A DNA stretch of 64,000 nucleotides from Fluviicola sp. (GCA_031260455.1 JAIRJW010000051.1:1-64000), one strand, 5' to 3'; numbered from the stretch's first letter, positions 27,303 through 36,910 are shown. Numbers and translations: made by a program. Notes: generated by a model from the sequence alone, not told the origin.

Positions 27303-28346
27303 TTATTGATTCAATTGCTCCAATAAATGCGAGGCACGCCCTTTTTTGAAAATTTTATTGCTGTTGTTCAATCCTTTTCTCAAAGTTTTCTGCTCTTCAA
27401 ACGGCAAGTGAATAACGGACTGACATTCCGGTGTACAGCAGTTTTCATACTTCGCCTTACATTTTTCACATTGAATAAACAGCAAGTGACACGCTTCGTT
27501 TGCACAGTTCGTATGCTCATCTGCAGGTTCTCCGCACTGGTGACAATGTGAAACCACCTCATCCGTGATGCGCTCACCTCTCCGTTCGTCGAATACAAAG
27601 TTCTTCCCGGCAAACTTATTGTCCAATCCCTTTTCACGGCATTCGTTGGCGTATTTGATGATTCCTCCTTCCAGTTGATGCACGTTTCTGAACCCGCGGT
27701 GTTTGAACCATGCAGAAGCTTTTTCACAGCGGATTCCACCAGTACAGTACATCACAATGTTTTTATCCTCATTTCCTTTGAGGTACGTTTCTTCGATCAT
27801 TGGCAACGATTCGCGGAAGGTATCCACATCCGGCAAAATAGCTCCTTTAAAATGACCTACTTCATGCTCGTAATGATTCCGGAAGTCGATCAGAATGGTA
27901 TCCGGATCGTTCGTTAACTCATTAAATTCTTTAGCTTTCAGGTGCTTCCCGATATTGGTCACATCAAAGGTTTCATCCGAAAGCCCGTCAGCCAGGATTT
28001 TGTTTCTGACTTTGATTTTCAGTTTCAGAAACGGGAATTCCGCTCCTTTCTCTTCTACGGCAATGTTCAGGCGAACGCCATCCAGAAAGTCAATTGAGTA
28101 CAAATCGGTTCGAAAATCATTCAACCGGTCTGTCGGAACAGAAATCTGTGCATTGATTCCCTCATTTGCCACATAGATCCGGCCCACCACCTGGAGGTTG
28201 TCCAATAATTGGTACAAATAATCTCTAAAAACTTGAGGATTGGCAATTTTTGCGTACTTATAGAATGAAATAGTCACAAACTTGTAACCAGCTTCACGCA
28301 ATTTTTGCTCCAATTCCTCTTTACTAAATGTATTCCACAGTTGCAT
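27303..28346 (-). CDS. trhO: tRNA uridine(34) hydroxylase, rhodanese type
   Basis: Cytoplasmic enzyme of 347 residues of the TrhO (formerly UPF0176/YceA) family, which performs O2-dependent hydroxylation of U34 in certain tRNAs, a step toward mo5U/cmo5U. The N-terminal acylphosphatase-like part (about 1-115) is followed by a rhodanese domain with the active-site loop YCTGGIRCEKAS. The C-terminal Cys-rich region (CHQCGEPADEHTNCANEAC, CEKCKAKYENCC) probably binds zinc and is typical of the family. The upstream consensus promoter is convincing, and the gene appears to be transcribed alone. Confidence 0.93.
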   Translation of the reverse strand: MQLWNTFSKEELEQKLREAGYKFVTISFYKYAKIANPQVFRDYLYQLLDNLQVVGRIYVANEGINAQISVPTDRLNDFRTDLYSIDFLDGVRLNIAVEEKGAEFPFLKLKIKVRNKILADGLSDETFDVTNIGKHLKAKEFNELTNDPDTILIDFRNHYEHEVGHFKGAILPDVDTFRESLPMIEETYLKGNEDKNIVMYCTGGIRCEKASAWFKHRGFRNVHQLEGGIIKYANECREKGLDNKFAGKNFVFDERRGERITDEVVSHCHQCGEPADEHTNCANEACHLLFIQCEKCKAKYENCCTPECQSVIHLPFEEQKTLRKGLNNSNKIFKKGRASHLLEQLNQ

Positions 28347-28374
28347 GCTATGTTTGTTTTTGTAAAAAGTACTG

Positions 28375-28405
28375 CAAAGATAAGAAATTATTAATAATCC
28401 GGCAA
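28375..28405 (-). promoter_or_regulatory. Promoter of trhO
   Basis: On the minus strand: TTG (28403-28405), 20 bases, TATCTTTG (28375-28382). Start codon 28 bases downstream. Confidence 0.75.
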
Positions 28406-28577
28406 TAGTTAAAATTTATCACATGGTCTCCACAACTCTATGCCTGAAATAAATTTCAACTAATTTTCTGACGGGAATCGGATTTTGGATTTCCAGCAAG
28501 CAAAAAAATGATGGCAGAATGGATCTGAATTCCGTTTTTATGTATTTCTCATGCATTCTGAGAAGAACTGAAGGATG

Positions 28578-29834
28578 TCAGGTCTTTCTTTTCTGTTTTT
28601 TTGCAGCCGGAAACAAAATGTTGTTCAGAATTAAACGATAACCCGGAGAGTTCGGATGTAGATTCAAATCTGTTGGCGGATCTCCCACACGATGCTGATA
28701 ATCTTCCGGGTCGTGACCTCCATAGAAAGTCCAGGTTCCCTGCCCCAGTTCACCATGAATGTAACGCGCTGTATTCAGAGCTTTGCTTTCGCCCATTACC
28801 AATACGTTGGATTTAATCAGATCGCGTCTGAAATCTGTCGTTTGCCCCATGAAACCATCGATCACATCCGTGTGGCACTGTGTCAGCATAGTAGGAACCA
28901 CGTCCCACTTAGCGGAAAATTCAAACAAGGTGAATTTATCCTGGTTTTTCGGAACTTTCAGATGCAGGTCTGTTCCGTCGATATTGGAATACTCATACAC
29001 CATCGGATCCTGGTATAAAGTAAAATCCTTGAATGCAAAAGTCAGGTTGAAATCGAGTTTGCTCTGACAATTCGGATCCCTCGGATCGCCATCAAACATC
29101 CGCTCGCAAATATCGGTATCATGTGCCGCCAGTGCGATGTCGAAACTATCTGTTCCGCTGCACATAGTGAACAGGAATCCTCCTCCTATGACAAAATTCC
29201 TGATGTTATTAGCCACCTCCAGTTTCAATTGTGACACTTTTGCGAAACCCAGGTTTGCCGCATCCTTTTCCGCATCAGCAACTTGATTGATATACCACGC
29301 TTCCTTATGGAAAGAAGCATAAAACTTTCCGTACTGCCCGGTAAAATCTTCGTGATGCAAATGTAGCCAGTCGTATTTCGGCAAAACGCCCATCACAATA
29401 GCCGAATCGTAAATTTTATCATAAGGAATTTCCGCATAATCCAGTACCATAGTCACCGCATCATCCCAAGGCAGGGCGCTTCTCGGTGTATAAACAGCAA
29501 TTTTCGGAGCTTTTTCCAGCTGCACCACTTCCATATTGATTTCCGGGTTAGCAATTTCCGTCCGGATCGCATTGACTTGTCCGTCTGCCAGAATTTCATA
29601 GCTCACTCCGCGAATAATCAATTCTTCTTCAATTCCCTGCAAATTCGGAAACAAGAAAGAACCTCCGCGGTAATTCAGCAGCCACTCCATCACGATCCCA
29701 TTTTCCAGCACCCAGAAGGAAACACCGTATGCTTTCAAATGATTGGTCTGCCTTTCATCCATCGGAACGAGGATAGAAGAAGCTGAAACCGACTGAACCA
29801 GGATTAAAAATGCAAGAGCAAGAAAGAATCTCAT
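28578..29834 (-). CDS. Conserved secreted protein of unknown function (not an asparagine synthetase)
   Basis: Protein of 418 residues with a signal peptide (MRFFLALAFLILVQSVSAS). It resembles a conserved Bacteroidota protein often labelled 'asparagine synthetase B', yet no glutaminase or AMP-binding motif of that enzyme is present. A glycine-rich turn GGGFLFTMCSGTDSFD at about 215-230 looks like the nucleophile elbow (Cys in CSG) of class I glutamine amidotransferase-like or ThuA-like folds; this is inference from one motif. Long stretches around it are highly charged and beta/alpha mixed. It is flanked by trhO and dnaB on the same strand, with gaps of over 150 bases on both sides. Confidence 0.75.
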   Translation of the reverse strand: MRFFLALAFLILVQSVSASSILVPMDERQTNHLKAYGVSFWVLENGIVMEWLLNYRGGSFLFPNLQGIEEELIIRGVSYEILADGQVNAIRTEIANPEINMEVVQLEKAPKIAVYTPRSALPWDDAVTMVLDYAEIPYDKIYDSAIVMGVLPKYDWLHLHHEDFTGQYGKFYASFHKEAWYINQVADAEKDAANLGFAKVSQLKLEVANNIRNFVIGGGFLFTMCSGTDSFDIALAAHDTDICERMFDGDPRDPNCQSKLDFNLTFAFKDFTLYQDPMVYEYSNIDGTDLHLKVPKNQDKFTLFEFSAKWDVVPTMLTQCHTDVIDGFMGQTTDFRRDLIKSNVLVMGESKALNTARYIHGELGQGTWTFYGGHDPEDYQHRVGDPPTDLNLHPNSPGYRLILNNILFPAAKKQKRKT

Positions 29835-29992
29835 AGTAATCTTGTAATGGACATTAAAAGTAATTCATTTTCCAGACAAAGCCTGATTTACAACATAATT
29901 TGTGATTTTTCCCAGTGCCAAATGATATATTATAAAATATCAATTTACTGATAACGAAATGATTGTTTTTTCAATTCAAGATTAACCTGGTA

Positions 29993-31576
29993 TTAGAATG
30001 GTGTTTCATCCGGACCATTGAAATCTTCATCCGGCACGTTGTTCATATTACTTCCGAGTGTAATGGTACGTGGCATGTCATCAAATCCGCGATTCACCGA
30101 CATTCCGGCACTCATGGAATTCGGGTTGAAATCTATCCCGGCTCCACCCAGCGAATTGTACTGATCTTCCATGTTTTCGAAGCGTGCATATTTCCCAACG
30201 AAACGCATCCGCACATTTTCCAGTCCACCGTTCCGGTGTTTTGCAATGATGACCTCTCCCACTCCTTCGTTCGAAGATCCGTCTTCCGCGGTCGTAATTC
30301 CGTAATATTCCGGTCGGTACAAGAATCCCACGATATCTGCATCCTGCTCAATCGCTCCCGATTCACGAAGATCCGAAAGCACCGGACGTTTATCTCCCCC
30401 GCGTGTTTCAACCGAACGGGAAAGCTGTGACAATGCAATGATAGGCACATTGAGCTCTTTTGCAATTTCTTTAATGGAACGGGAAATGGTTGAGATTTCC
30501 TGCTCGCGGTTTCCGGTTCCTTTTCCTCCACCGGCCGACATCAGCTGCAAATAATCGATAATCACGACCTGGATATCATACTGCAATTTCAACCGGCGGC
30601 ATTTTGCACGCAGGTCAAAAACGCTCAGTCCCGGTGTATCATCAATATAGATTGGTGCTTCCGCCAGTTTGGTCACGCGGGAATATAGCTGCTGGAATTC
30701 ATATTCCTCCAGTTTTCCTTTTCTCAGTTTTTCAGCCGAAATCATACTTTCAGCGGAGATCAGACGTTTCACCAACTGTACGGAGGACATCTCCAGGGAA
30801 AAAATCGCTACTCCCATGTTGAAATCCACAGCCGTATTTCGCGCCATAGATAAAACAAATGCCGTTTTTCCCATCGCCGGACGAGCCGCAATAACGATCA
30901 TATCCGAGCGTTGCCAGCCCGATGTCAACTCATCCAGTTTGCGGAAACCGGTCGGAATTCCGGAAAGTCCATCGCTGTTTTTAGCCGCCTGTTCGATTTC
31001 CCTGATTGCTTCACTCACAACAATATTCATCGTTGCAACCGATTTCTTCATGTTGTTTTCAGCAATTCCAAACAATTGTCCTTCTGCCCTGGTCAGCAAC
31101 TCGAATACATCCATTGTTTCATCATAAGCATCCCTCAGGGTTTCGGAACACATCCGGATAATTTCACGCTGAATATGCTTCTGAGCTATAATCCGGGCAT
31201 GGTATTCAATATGTGCCACCGAACCTATACGCTGAGTCAGGGAAGACAGGTACACAACACCACCAGCTGCTTCCAGTTCTCCACGCTGCTTGAGTTTTTC
31301 CGCAACAGTCAATAAGTCTATAGGATTAGACGTACCGAACAATTCACGGATTGCGCCGTAAATATAAACGTGCTTCGGATCGTAAAAACTTTCTTCCGAG
31401 AGCATATCAATGGTATCTGTAACAGCGTTTTTATCCAGCATCATTGCCCCGAGTACTGCCTGCTCTATGTCAACAGCCTGAGGAGGAATCTTCCCCATTT
31501 CGTTTGCCAGCGGTAAAATGGTATTTCTGGTGCGTGCACTTACTCGGCGGGAATTGCCCGGTTGTTGTTCTTCCAT
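29993..31576 (-). CDS. dnaB: Replicative DNA helicase
   Basis: Hexameric fork helicase of 527 residues, starting at MEEQQPG (31576). The N-terminal DnaB domain is at about 35-140 (PQAVDIEQAVLGAMML). The RecA-like motor carries Walker A ARPAMGKTAF, Walker B VVIIDYLQLMS, and the arginine-finger region near SRSVETRGGDKRPVLSDLRESG. The tail is Gly/Asn-rich and ends in DEFNGPDETPF. No intein is present. A -7 box TATCTTTG (minus strand, 31581-31588) ends only four bases before the ATG, implying a leaderless or nearly leaderless mRNA; at the -33 position there is TTA instead of TTG. Confidence 0.97.
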   Translation of the reverse strand: MEEQQPGNSRRVSARTRNTILPLANEMGKIPPQAVDIEQAVLGAMMLDKNAVTDTIDMLSEESFYDPKHVYIYGAIRELFGTSNPIDLLTVAEKLKQRGELEAAGGVVYLSSLTQRIGSVAHIEYHARIIAQKHIQREIIRMCSETLRDAYDETMDVFELLTRAEGQLFGIAENNMKKSVATMNIVVSEAIREIEQAAKNSDGLSGIPTGFRKLDELTSGWQRSDMIVIAARPAMGKTAFVLSMARNTAVDFNMGVAIFSLEMSSVQLVKRLISAESMISAEKLRKGKLEEYEFQQLYSRVTKLAEAPIYIDDTPGLSVFDLRAKCRRLKLQYDIQVVIIDYLQLMSAGGGKGTGNREQEISTISRSIKEIAKELNVPIIALSQLSRSVETRGGDKRPVLSDLRESGAIEQDADIVGFLYRPEYYGITTAEDGSSNEGVGEVIIAKHRNGGLENVRMRFVGKYARFENMEDQYNSLGGAGIDFNPNSMSAGMSVNRGFDDMPRTITLGSNMNNVPDEDFNGPDETPF

Positions 31577-31763
31577 GAAACAAAGATAGAGAATCAAAAC
31601 ATGCCTTTAAAACGAAATGCCAAGATTTAGTTACGAATAGTTAATGAACAGGTTATAAACAAAACGTATATCCCTAAAATCAGGTGGCCGGATGTACAAA
31701 ATCATCAAAACCTGCAAAAATACAGAGATGGCTGCTTTACCTCACGAGATTCCCTTTCATAAA

Positions 31764-32528
31764 TCACAAACTCAGCTCCAGTCCAACCGGACAGTGATCC
31801 GACCCCATGATTTCATTGTGGATTGTTGCGGCTTTCAGCTGCGGAATAAAACTTTCGGATACCAGGAAATAGTCGATTCTCCAGCCAATGTTTTTCCCTC
31901 TTGCTCCTGCGCGATAGCTCCACCAGGTATATTTTACCTCATCACCATTCAACACACGCCAGGAATCTGCCAGCCCGCTTCCAATAAAGGCATCTATCCC
32001 GTCGATTTCCTCCTGCATGAATCCGGCTGATTTGTTGTAATTTTCTTTCGGACGTGCCAGATCGATTGCTTTGTGAGCAACATTAAAATCTCCACAAACA
32101 ATTACCGGTTTTTTTGCCTCCAATCCTTTCAGATAAGCCAAAAAATCCGTATCCCAGGTTTTGCGATACGGAAGGCGTAATAGCTCACTTCCCGAGTTCG
32201 GCACATAAACTGTCACCAGGTAAAAACGGTCATATTCCGCACAAATAACCCTTCCCTCTTCATCGTGCTGCAGAACTCCCATATCGTAAACCACAGACAC
32301 CGGCTCCGTTTTCGAAATAACAGCTGTACCGGAATATCCTTTTCGTGCGGCTTCATTTGCATATACATGTGCATATCCCAGAGGTGCCACGACATCTTTC
32401 ACCTGGTCGACCGTTGCTTTGGTTTCCTGCAAACAAATAACATCTGCATTCATCTGCCGCATATCGGTAATAAATGATTTTCCAGCAATTGCACGAATTC
32501 CGTTTACGTTAAAAGAAAGAAGTCTCAT
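31764..32528 (-). CDS. xth: Exodeoxyribonuclease III / AP endonuclease
   Basis: Base-excision repair nuclease of 254 residues (Xth/ExoA family) that incises abasic sites. Motifs: LLSFNVNGIRAI at the start, CLQETKAT with the metal-binding Glu, GDFNVAHKAIDLARPK with catalytic Asp and Asn, RIDYFLVSE, and MGSDHCPVGLEL ending with the catalytic His. The length is normal. An imperfect 19-bp inverted repeat lies in its 5' region (32555-32602). Confidence 0.96.
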   Translation of the reverse strand: MRLLSFNVNGIRAIAGKSFITDMRQMNADVICLQETKATVDQVKDVVAPLGYAHVYANEAARKGYSGTAVISKTEPVSVVYDMGVLQHDEEGRVICAEYDRFYLVTVYVPNSGSELLRLPYRKTWDTDFLAYLKGLEAKKPVIVCGDFNVAHKAIDLARPKENYNKSAGFMQEEIDGIDAFIGSGLADSWRVLNGDEVKYTWWSYRAGARGKNIGWRIDYFLVSESFIPQLKAATIHNEIMGSDHCPVGLELSL

Positions 32529-32554
32529 ATCTCAAGAAGTCAAAAGCGTTAAAT

Positions 32555-32602
32555 GTGAAAAGAGTTGAAAAATCTTAAATCCAATTTTTCAACCTTTTTC
32601 AC
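32555..32602. repeat. Imperfect 19-bp inverted repeat upstream of xth
   Basis: Arms at 32555-32573 and 32584-32602 pair with two mismatches around a 10-base loop. The position, 27 bases before the xth start codon on the minus strand, suggests a 5' UTR hairpin or an operator. Confidence 0.5.
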
Positions 32603-32811
32603 TCTCTCTGGTTGTAAAAATAGAATTTTGAAGAATGATTTTGCACAAAAATAACGTTTGATTATTCCTGAAAGCTTCTTGTTATAAGAGTAGCAAGAAA
32701 GAACGATTAAGGTCCTGAGTAATTCATTCATTATTTACCCTGGTAAATTAACAAGCATATACAGGATTTCACTATTTTCAGGCAGATTTCCGAATTAAAA
32801 AGAAAGGTTTC

Positions 32812-32841
32812 TTGCTGACTTTTAAATTGCCCTTATTTTTA
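32812..32841 (+). promoter_or_regulatory. Promoter of mutS2, likely leaderless transcript
   Basis: TTG (32812-32814), 19 bases, TATTTTTA (32834-32841). The ATG follows after only four bases, so transcription would begin at or next to the start codon. Confidence 0.65.
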
Positions 32842-32845
32842 CACT

Positions 32846-34975
32846 ATGAAAGGATTTGATCAGCAAACACTTCACGATCTGGAATTCAACCAGATCAGAG
32901 AATGGCTGGCTGCATTCAGTATTGGCGACACAGCTAAAAAACGCTTGGAAAACCTGATACCGAATAACGATTTCAATACCATCGGATTTGAATTGCAGCG
33001 TCTCAACGAATTCAAACGCATTCGCGTGGAAGGTGAATCTTTTCCTGCACTGGATTTTGAAGAATTGCTAACGGAGATCCGGTTATTACCAATCAGAAAT
33101 GCCGTTTTGCAACAGGAAGGTTTCATGCGCATTACGCGGGCTTCCGAGCTGGTGAACCAGATTCTTCATTTTTTTGACAAACGCTCCCAGGATTTTCCGA
33201 ATTTATTCGCGCTTCTGGAGCATGTTTATTTCACCCGGGAGTTGATTGAAGCAATTGAAAAAGTGTTCGACCGCCGCGGACAGATCAAAGATGATGCTTC
33301 ACCTGAATTATATGTGATCCGGCAGCAGATCTCCAGACTACGAAACCAGATCAACCGCAATTTTGACAAAGAAATGCGGCGTTATCTGAAAGAAGGCTTT
33401 TTGGGCGATACGAAAGAAGCATTCGTCAACGAACGGCGCGTACTGACCGTTCAATCCAGCCACAAGCGAAAGGTGGGCGGAATGGTGATGGGCTCTTCCA
33501 AAACCGGAAGCCTGACTTTTATTGAACCGGCAATCAACATCCCGCTGAACAATGAGCTGGAAATGACGCTGGATGATGAACGCAAGGAAGTTTTCCGGAT
33601 TCTCCAGGAACTGACCCGCGAAATTGCACATCATCTCCCCCTGATCGAAGCGTATCAGAACCTGCTCACCGAATTTGATTTCATTAATGCCAAAACCAAA
33701 CTTGCGCTCGATTTAAACGCAAATTTGCCTGGAATTGTGCGAAATACACGCATTGAGCTGATCGATGCCTTTCATCCGATTTTGTGGAAAACAAACAAGT
33801 CTTTGGGAAAAATCACGCTTCCGCAAAGCCTGATCCTGGATCCGAACAGCCGCATGCTGGTTATTTCCGGTCCGAATGCCGGTGGAAAATCAATTACTAT
33901 GAAAACAATCGGACTGCTGCAAATCATGCTCCAGGCAGGTTTGCTCATTCCGGTTCACGAAAACAGCAAGTTCTGTTTCTTCCAGCAGGTACTGACCGAT
34001 ATCGGAGACAATCAATCTATCGAGAACGAACTAAGTACTTATTCCTACCGTTTGAAACGCATGAAATACTTCCTGAAAGTTTCCAATAAACGGACCCTTT
34101 TACTTCTGGACGAATTTGGAACAGGGTCGGATCCGGAACTCGGTGGAGCTTTGGCTGAAGTGTTTTTCGAGGAATTGTATAACCGGAAATCCTACGGTGT
34201 TATCACAACACACTACGCCAATATCAAACTCAAGGCCGACAGGCTTCCGAATGCAGCAAACGGCTGCATGTTGTTCGATATCGAAACACTGGAACCATTG
34301 TATCGTTTCTCCATGGGACAACCGGGAAGTTCATTTACCTTCGAGGTGGCTCAGATGAATGGAATCCCAATGGATCTAATTGAACAGGCAAAAGGAAGAC
34401 TGGATCAGAACCGCGTGAAAATGGATCATTTGCTGAATGAACTGAATCGCGAAAAAATGTACCTGCAACGTCTGAACAAAGAACACATTGAGGCGCAGGA
34501 ACTGGCAAACACGGCACGCGAAGAATTTACCGAAAAAAAGAAACGTATTGATGAGCGTTTGCGCACGCAACAGGATCTGGCAGAAAAAAATAATATATAC
34601 ATCAATTCCGGGAAAAAGATGAAAACTTTCATCGACCGCTACCAGACCAAATCCCGCAAAAAAGAAGCCAACACGCCCTTAATGGAAGACGTACGCAAAT
34701 ACCTGATGGTGGAGAAATCAAAAATTGAGGAAGCAAAGCGCAAGGTAGAACTAATGCAGCAAAAACCGCAGAAACCAGTAGCCAAAAAGCGTAAGACTCA
34801 AAAACCGGAAGAAGATATCTACCAACGGGATAAAATTGTGGTCGGATCAACGGTAAAAATGATCGAAACCAAACAAAGCGGAACCGTGGAAGAGATCAAA
34901 GGTCATTTATTGACGGTCGTTTTCGGATTTATACGCTTAAAAGTAGAACGTGAAAAACTCATGTGGATCAACTAA
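32846..34975 (+). CDS. mutS2: MutS2-family protein lacking the Smr domain
   Basis: MutS-like ATPase of 709 residues; MutS2 proteins suppress recombination or rescue stalled ribosomes. The core and lever region fill about 1-320. The ATPase has Walker A SGPNAGGKSITMKT (about residue 340), Walker B LLLDEFGTGSDP, and the switch motif ITTHYANIK. A coiled coil rich in Glu/Lys (about 505-650) follows, then a small KOW-like beta domain (GSTVKMIETKQSGTVEEI). The chain ends there, so the C-terminal Smr nuclease domain found in typical ~780-residue MutS2 proteins is absent. No frameshift is evident and the stop is clean. Confidence 0.92.
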   Translation: MKGFDQQTLHDLEFNQIREWLAAFSIGDTAKKRLENLIPNNDFNTIGFELQRLNEFKRIRVEGESFPALDFEELLTEIRLLPIRNAVLQQEGFMRITRASELVNQILHFFDKRSQDFPNLFALLEHVYFTRELIEAIEKVFDRRGQIKDDASPELYVIRQQISRLRNQINRNFDKEMRRYLKEGFLGDTKEAFVNERRVLTVQSSHKRKVGGMVMGSSKTGSLTFIEPAINIPLNNELEMTLDDERKEVFRILQELTREIAHHLPLIEAYQNLLTEFDFINAKTKLALDLNANLPGIVRNTRIELIDAFHPILWKTNKSLGKITLPQSLILDPNSRMLVISGPNAGGKSITMKTIGLLQIMLQAGLLIPVHENSKFCFFQQVLTDIGDNQSIENELSTYSYRLKRMKYFLKVSNKRTLLLLDEFGTGSDPELGGALAEVFFEELYNRKSYGVITTHYANIKLKADRLPNAANGCMLFDIETLEPLYRFSMGQPGSSFTFEVAQMNGIPMDLIEQAKGRLDQNRVKMDHLLNELNREKMYLQRLNKEHIEAQELANTAREEFTEKKKRIDERLRTQQDLAEKNNIYINSGKKMKTFIDRYQTKSRKKEANTPLMEDVRKYLMVEKSKIEEAKRKVELMQQKPQKPVAKKRKTQKPEEDIYQRDKIVVGSTVKMIETKQSGTVEEIKGHLLTVVFGFIRLKVEREKLMWIN

Positions 34976-35019
34976 AATATACCAACAAAGTGTGAAAGAC
35001 CTGAAAAAAGAAAACCGTT

Positions 35020-35781
35020 TTATTCGCCTAATCTCACGCGAAAACCGGCAGAGGAACTGAAAACTGTTTTGCGCACATTTTCGGGAGGGGCACTATCGTA
35101 AAAAAGGTTAAATTCAATCCGCATATCCAGGCGTTTGGTAATTGCCTGGGCTACTTGGTACTGACCAGAGAAGCGAAAATCTTTCATTTTATCCCAGCGC
35201 GGCTGATAATAGGTTGTTGCCGAAAAACTGAATCCGCTTTTTGTCCGAATGAACCAGCTCAGGTAGTTGCTCCACCGGAAATTACTATTAATAACGCCAT
35301 CTGCCGTAAGCTCCTCGTATTCCCAAAAGGCGGAAGTCCCGACAAAAAAACGGACGTTGTTCGTATCAATGAATTTCCAGCGCGGACCGGTCCCGACCAG
35401 ATAACGAACCCGTTGATTCAACAATTGGTTGTACTGGATCTGCATATAAGCTTCCCATTTCCAGGGGCCGTTTTTAATCCGTCTGGCATATCTGAAATGA
35501 GCCATTCCTGAATTGGCGTAAGTTGTTTTATTGGAAGCAGTATAATTCAGGTCCGCAATCATCAGATAGAAGTTTTTCCGCGTCCTGTACTGAGCTCTCG
35601 GGCGGAAATTCCCGGAATAGAGTATATCGGAAGAGTTTTGCGTTACAGACATTCCCGCATCCAACGAACCACTCCACCCCGAGGTATCTTCATAGATACG
35701 ACGGTTTTCAATATTGACGATCTGTGCATTCACACCGGCAACAATCAGCAAAAAAAGAAGTAAGCCAACAATCCGCTTCAT
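35020..35781 (-). CDS. DUF481/DUF2490-like outer-membrane beta-barrel protein
   Basis: Protein of 253 residues starting at MKRIVGL (35781), which leaves a 4-base gap to the preceding gene; an earlier Met would overlap it. The signal peptide ends at about VNAQ. The rest is dominated by alternating beta strands with aromatic ends (LSWFIRTKSGFSFSATTYYQP) and closes with SSSAGFRVRLGE, as in a barrel of the DUF481 type. Last gene of the tgt operon. Function unknown; an envelope role is likely from location and neighbours. Confidence 0.75.
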   Translation of the reverse strand: MKRIVGLLLFLLIVAGVNAQIVNIENRRIYEDTSGWSGSLDAGMSVTQNSSDILYSGNFRPRAQYRTRKNFYLMIADLNYTASNKTTYANSGMAHFRYARRIKNGPWKWEAYMQIQYNQLLNQRVRYLVGTGPRWKFIDTNNVRFFVGTSAFWEYEELTADGVINSNFRWSNYLSWFIRTKSGFSFSATTYYQPRWDKMKDFRFSGQYQVAQAITKRLDMRIEFNLFYDSAPPENVRKTVFSSSAGFRVRLGE

Positions 35782-35785
35782 TCGT

Positions 35786-36910
35786 TTATTTAGGGGCAAT
35801 ACGATATAAGAAAATGGCTAAAATACCAAAAATAATATTTGGAATCCAGACAGCTGCAATTGGAGGAAATCCAACCGTTGTAGCAGCAACTGTCGTTATT
35901 TTCATTGCAAAAATATAAATGAAAACGAACAAAAGCCCGATAGCGATATTAATCCCGATCCCACCACGCTTTTTCCGGCTGGACACACTCACCCCGATAA
36001 GCGTCAGCACATAAGTCGCAAACGGATAACTGGTTCGCTGATACAGTTCGATCTCAAAAGTTGGCACGTTCGAATTTCCCTTCTCTTTTTCCTTCCGGAT
36101 AAACTTCTTCAGTTCCGTATAAGTCATCGCTTCGACAATATTATCACGGATAGCCATGTCCTCAATATGGTAAGGCAAAACGGTATCTTTTTTATGTTCT
36201 TCCGTCAATTGAATTTTCTGATCGAAAGGAGTTGTATGAAGTTTCAGGTCGGGTTTCAACGTGTCCAGATAGCTGACCCGCCGTTCGAATACATCCGTTA
36301 AATGCCAATTAGAAGTTCCCGAATCAACTTCTGCCGTACGGGCTTTCAGGAAATGAACCAAACGGTTCCGGTTGTCATAGCGCTCAATCACAAAATCATT
36401 GATAATGGATTCCTTAGAGTTATAGCTGGCGTAGTGGATCAGTTCATTTCCCGGAAATTCGGCGTGATAATTCTCTACCAGCAAGCGGTCGCGGTAAAAC
36501 GAGTCTTCAAAATCCAGGCGCACCCGGTTTGCACGCGGCAGCACAAAATGATTCAGAACCAGAGATATAAGCATCAGGATTGTTGCAGCAATCATATATG
36601 GACGCAGAATCCGGGTAAAAGGCCTTCCGCTGTTGAGCATCGGAATGATTTCTGCTTCCTGGGCCATTTTAGCCGTGAACCAGATCACCGAAATGAAAAT
36701 AATCATCGATGAAAAAGTATTCCCGTAATAGAGCAGGAAATTGAAATAATAATCAAATACAATCGCACCGAAAGGCGCCCGGTTATCAATAAATTCAGGC
36801 AAACGCTCCGCAATATCGAACACCATCGCCAACAGCATGATAACCCCCAGCATAAAAAAGAATGTTGAGAGAAACTTCCGGATGATATATCGATCTAAAA
36901 TCTTGAGCAT
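35786..36910 (-). CDS. LptF/LptG-family lipopolysaccharide transport permease
   Basis: Inner-membrane protein of 374 residues with the usual architecture of the LptF/G family: three N-terminal helices (starting LDRYIIRKFLSTFFFML), a periplasmic beta-jellyroll-like domain (about 130-270, YHAEFPGNELIHYASY), and three C-terminal helices. In the Lpt complex such permeases, with LptB ATPase, extract LPS and pass it to LptC/A. Whether this is LptF or LptG cannot be fixed by eye. Its ATG overlaps the tgt stop by one base. A tgt-lptG pairing is common in Bacteroidota. Confidence 0.92.
   Translation of the reverse strand: MLKILDRYIIRKFLSTFFFMLGVIMLLAMVFDIAERLPEFIDNRAPFGAIVFDYYFNFLLYYGNTFSSMIIFISVIWFTAKMAQEAEIIPMLNSGRPFTRILRPYMIAATILMLISLVLNHFVLPRANRVRLDFEDSFYRDRLLVENYHAEFPGNELIHYASYNSKESIINDFVIERYDNRNRLVHFLKARTAEVDSGTSNWHLTDVFERRVSYLDTLKPDLKLHTTPFDQKIQLTEEHKKDTVLPYHIEDMAIRDNIVEAMTYTELKKFIRKEKEKGNSNVPTFEIELYQRTSYPFATYVLTLIGVSVSSRKKRGGIGINIAIGLLFVFIYIFAMKITTVAATTVGFPPIAAVWIPNIIFGILAIFLYRIAPK

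Larger units (their letters stand above)
32529..32845. other. Divergent intergenic region between xth and mutS2
   Basis: A 317-base gap containing the inverted repeat at 32555-32602 and the mutS2 promoter at 32812-32841. The rest is AT-rich without a supported feature. Confidence 0.6.

Noticed and set aside
28578-29834. Annotation as asparagine synthetase B
   Set aside because: Required glutaminase and synthetase motifs absent, signal peptide present.
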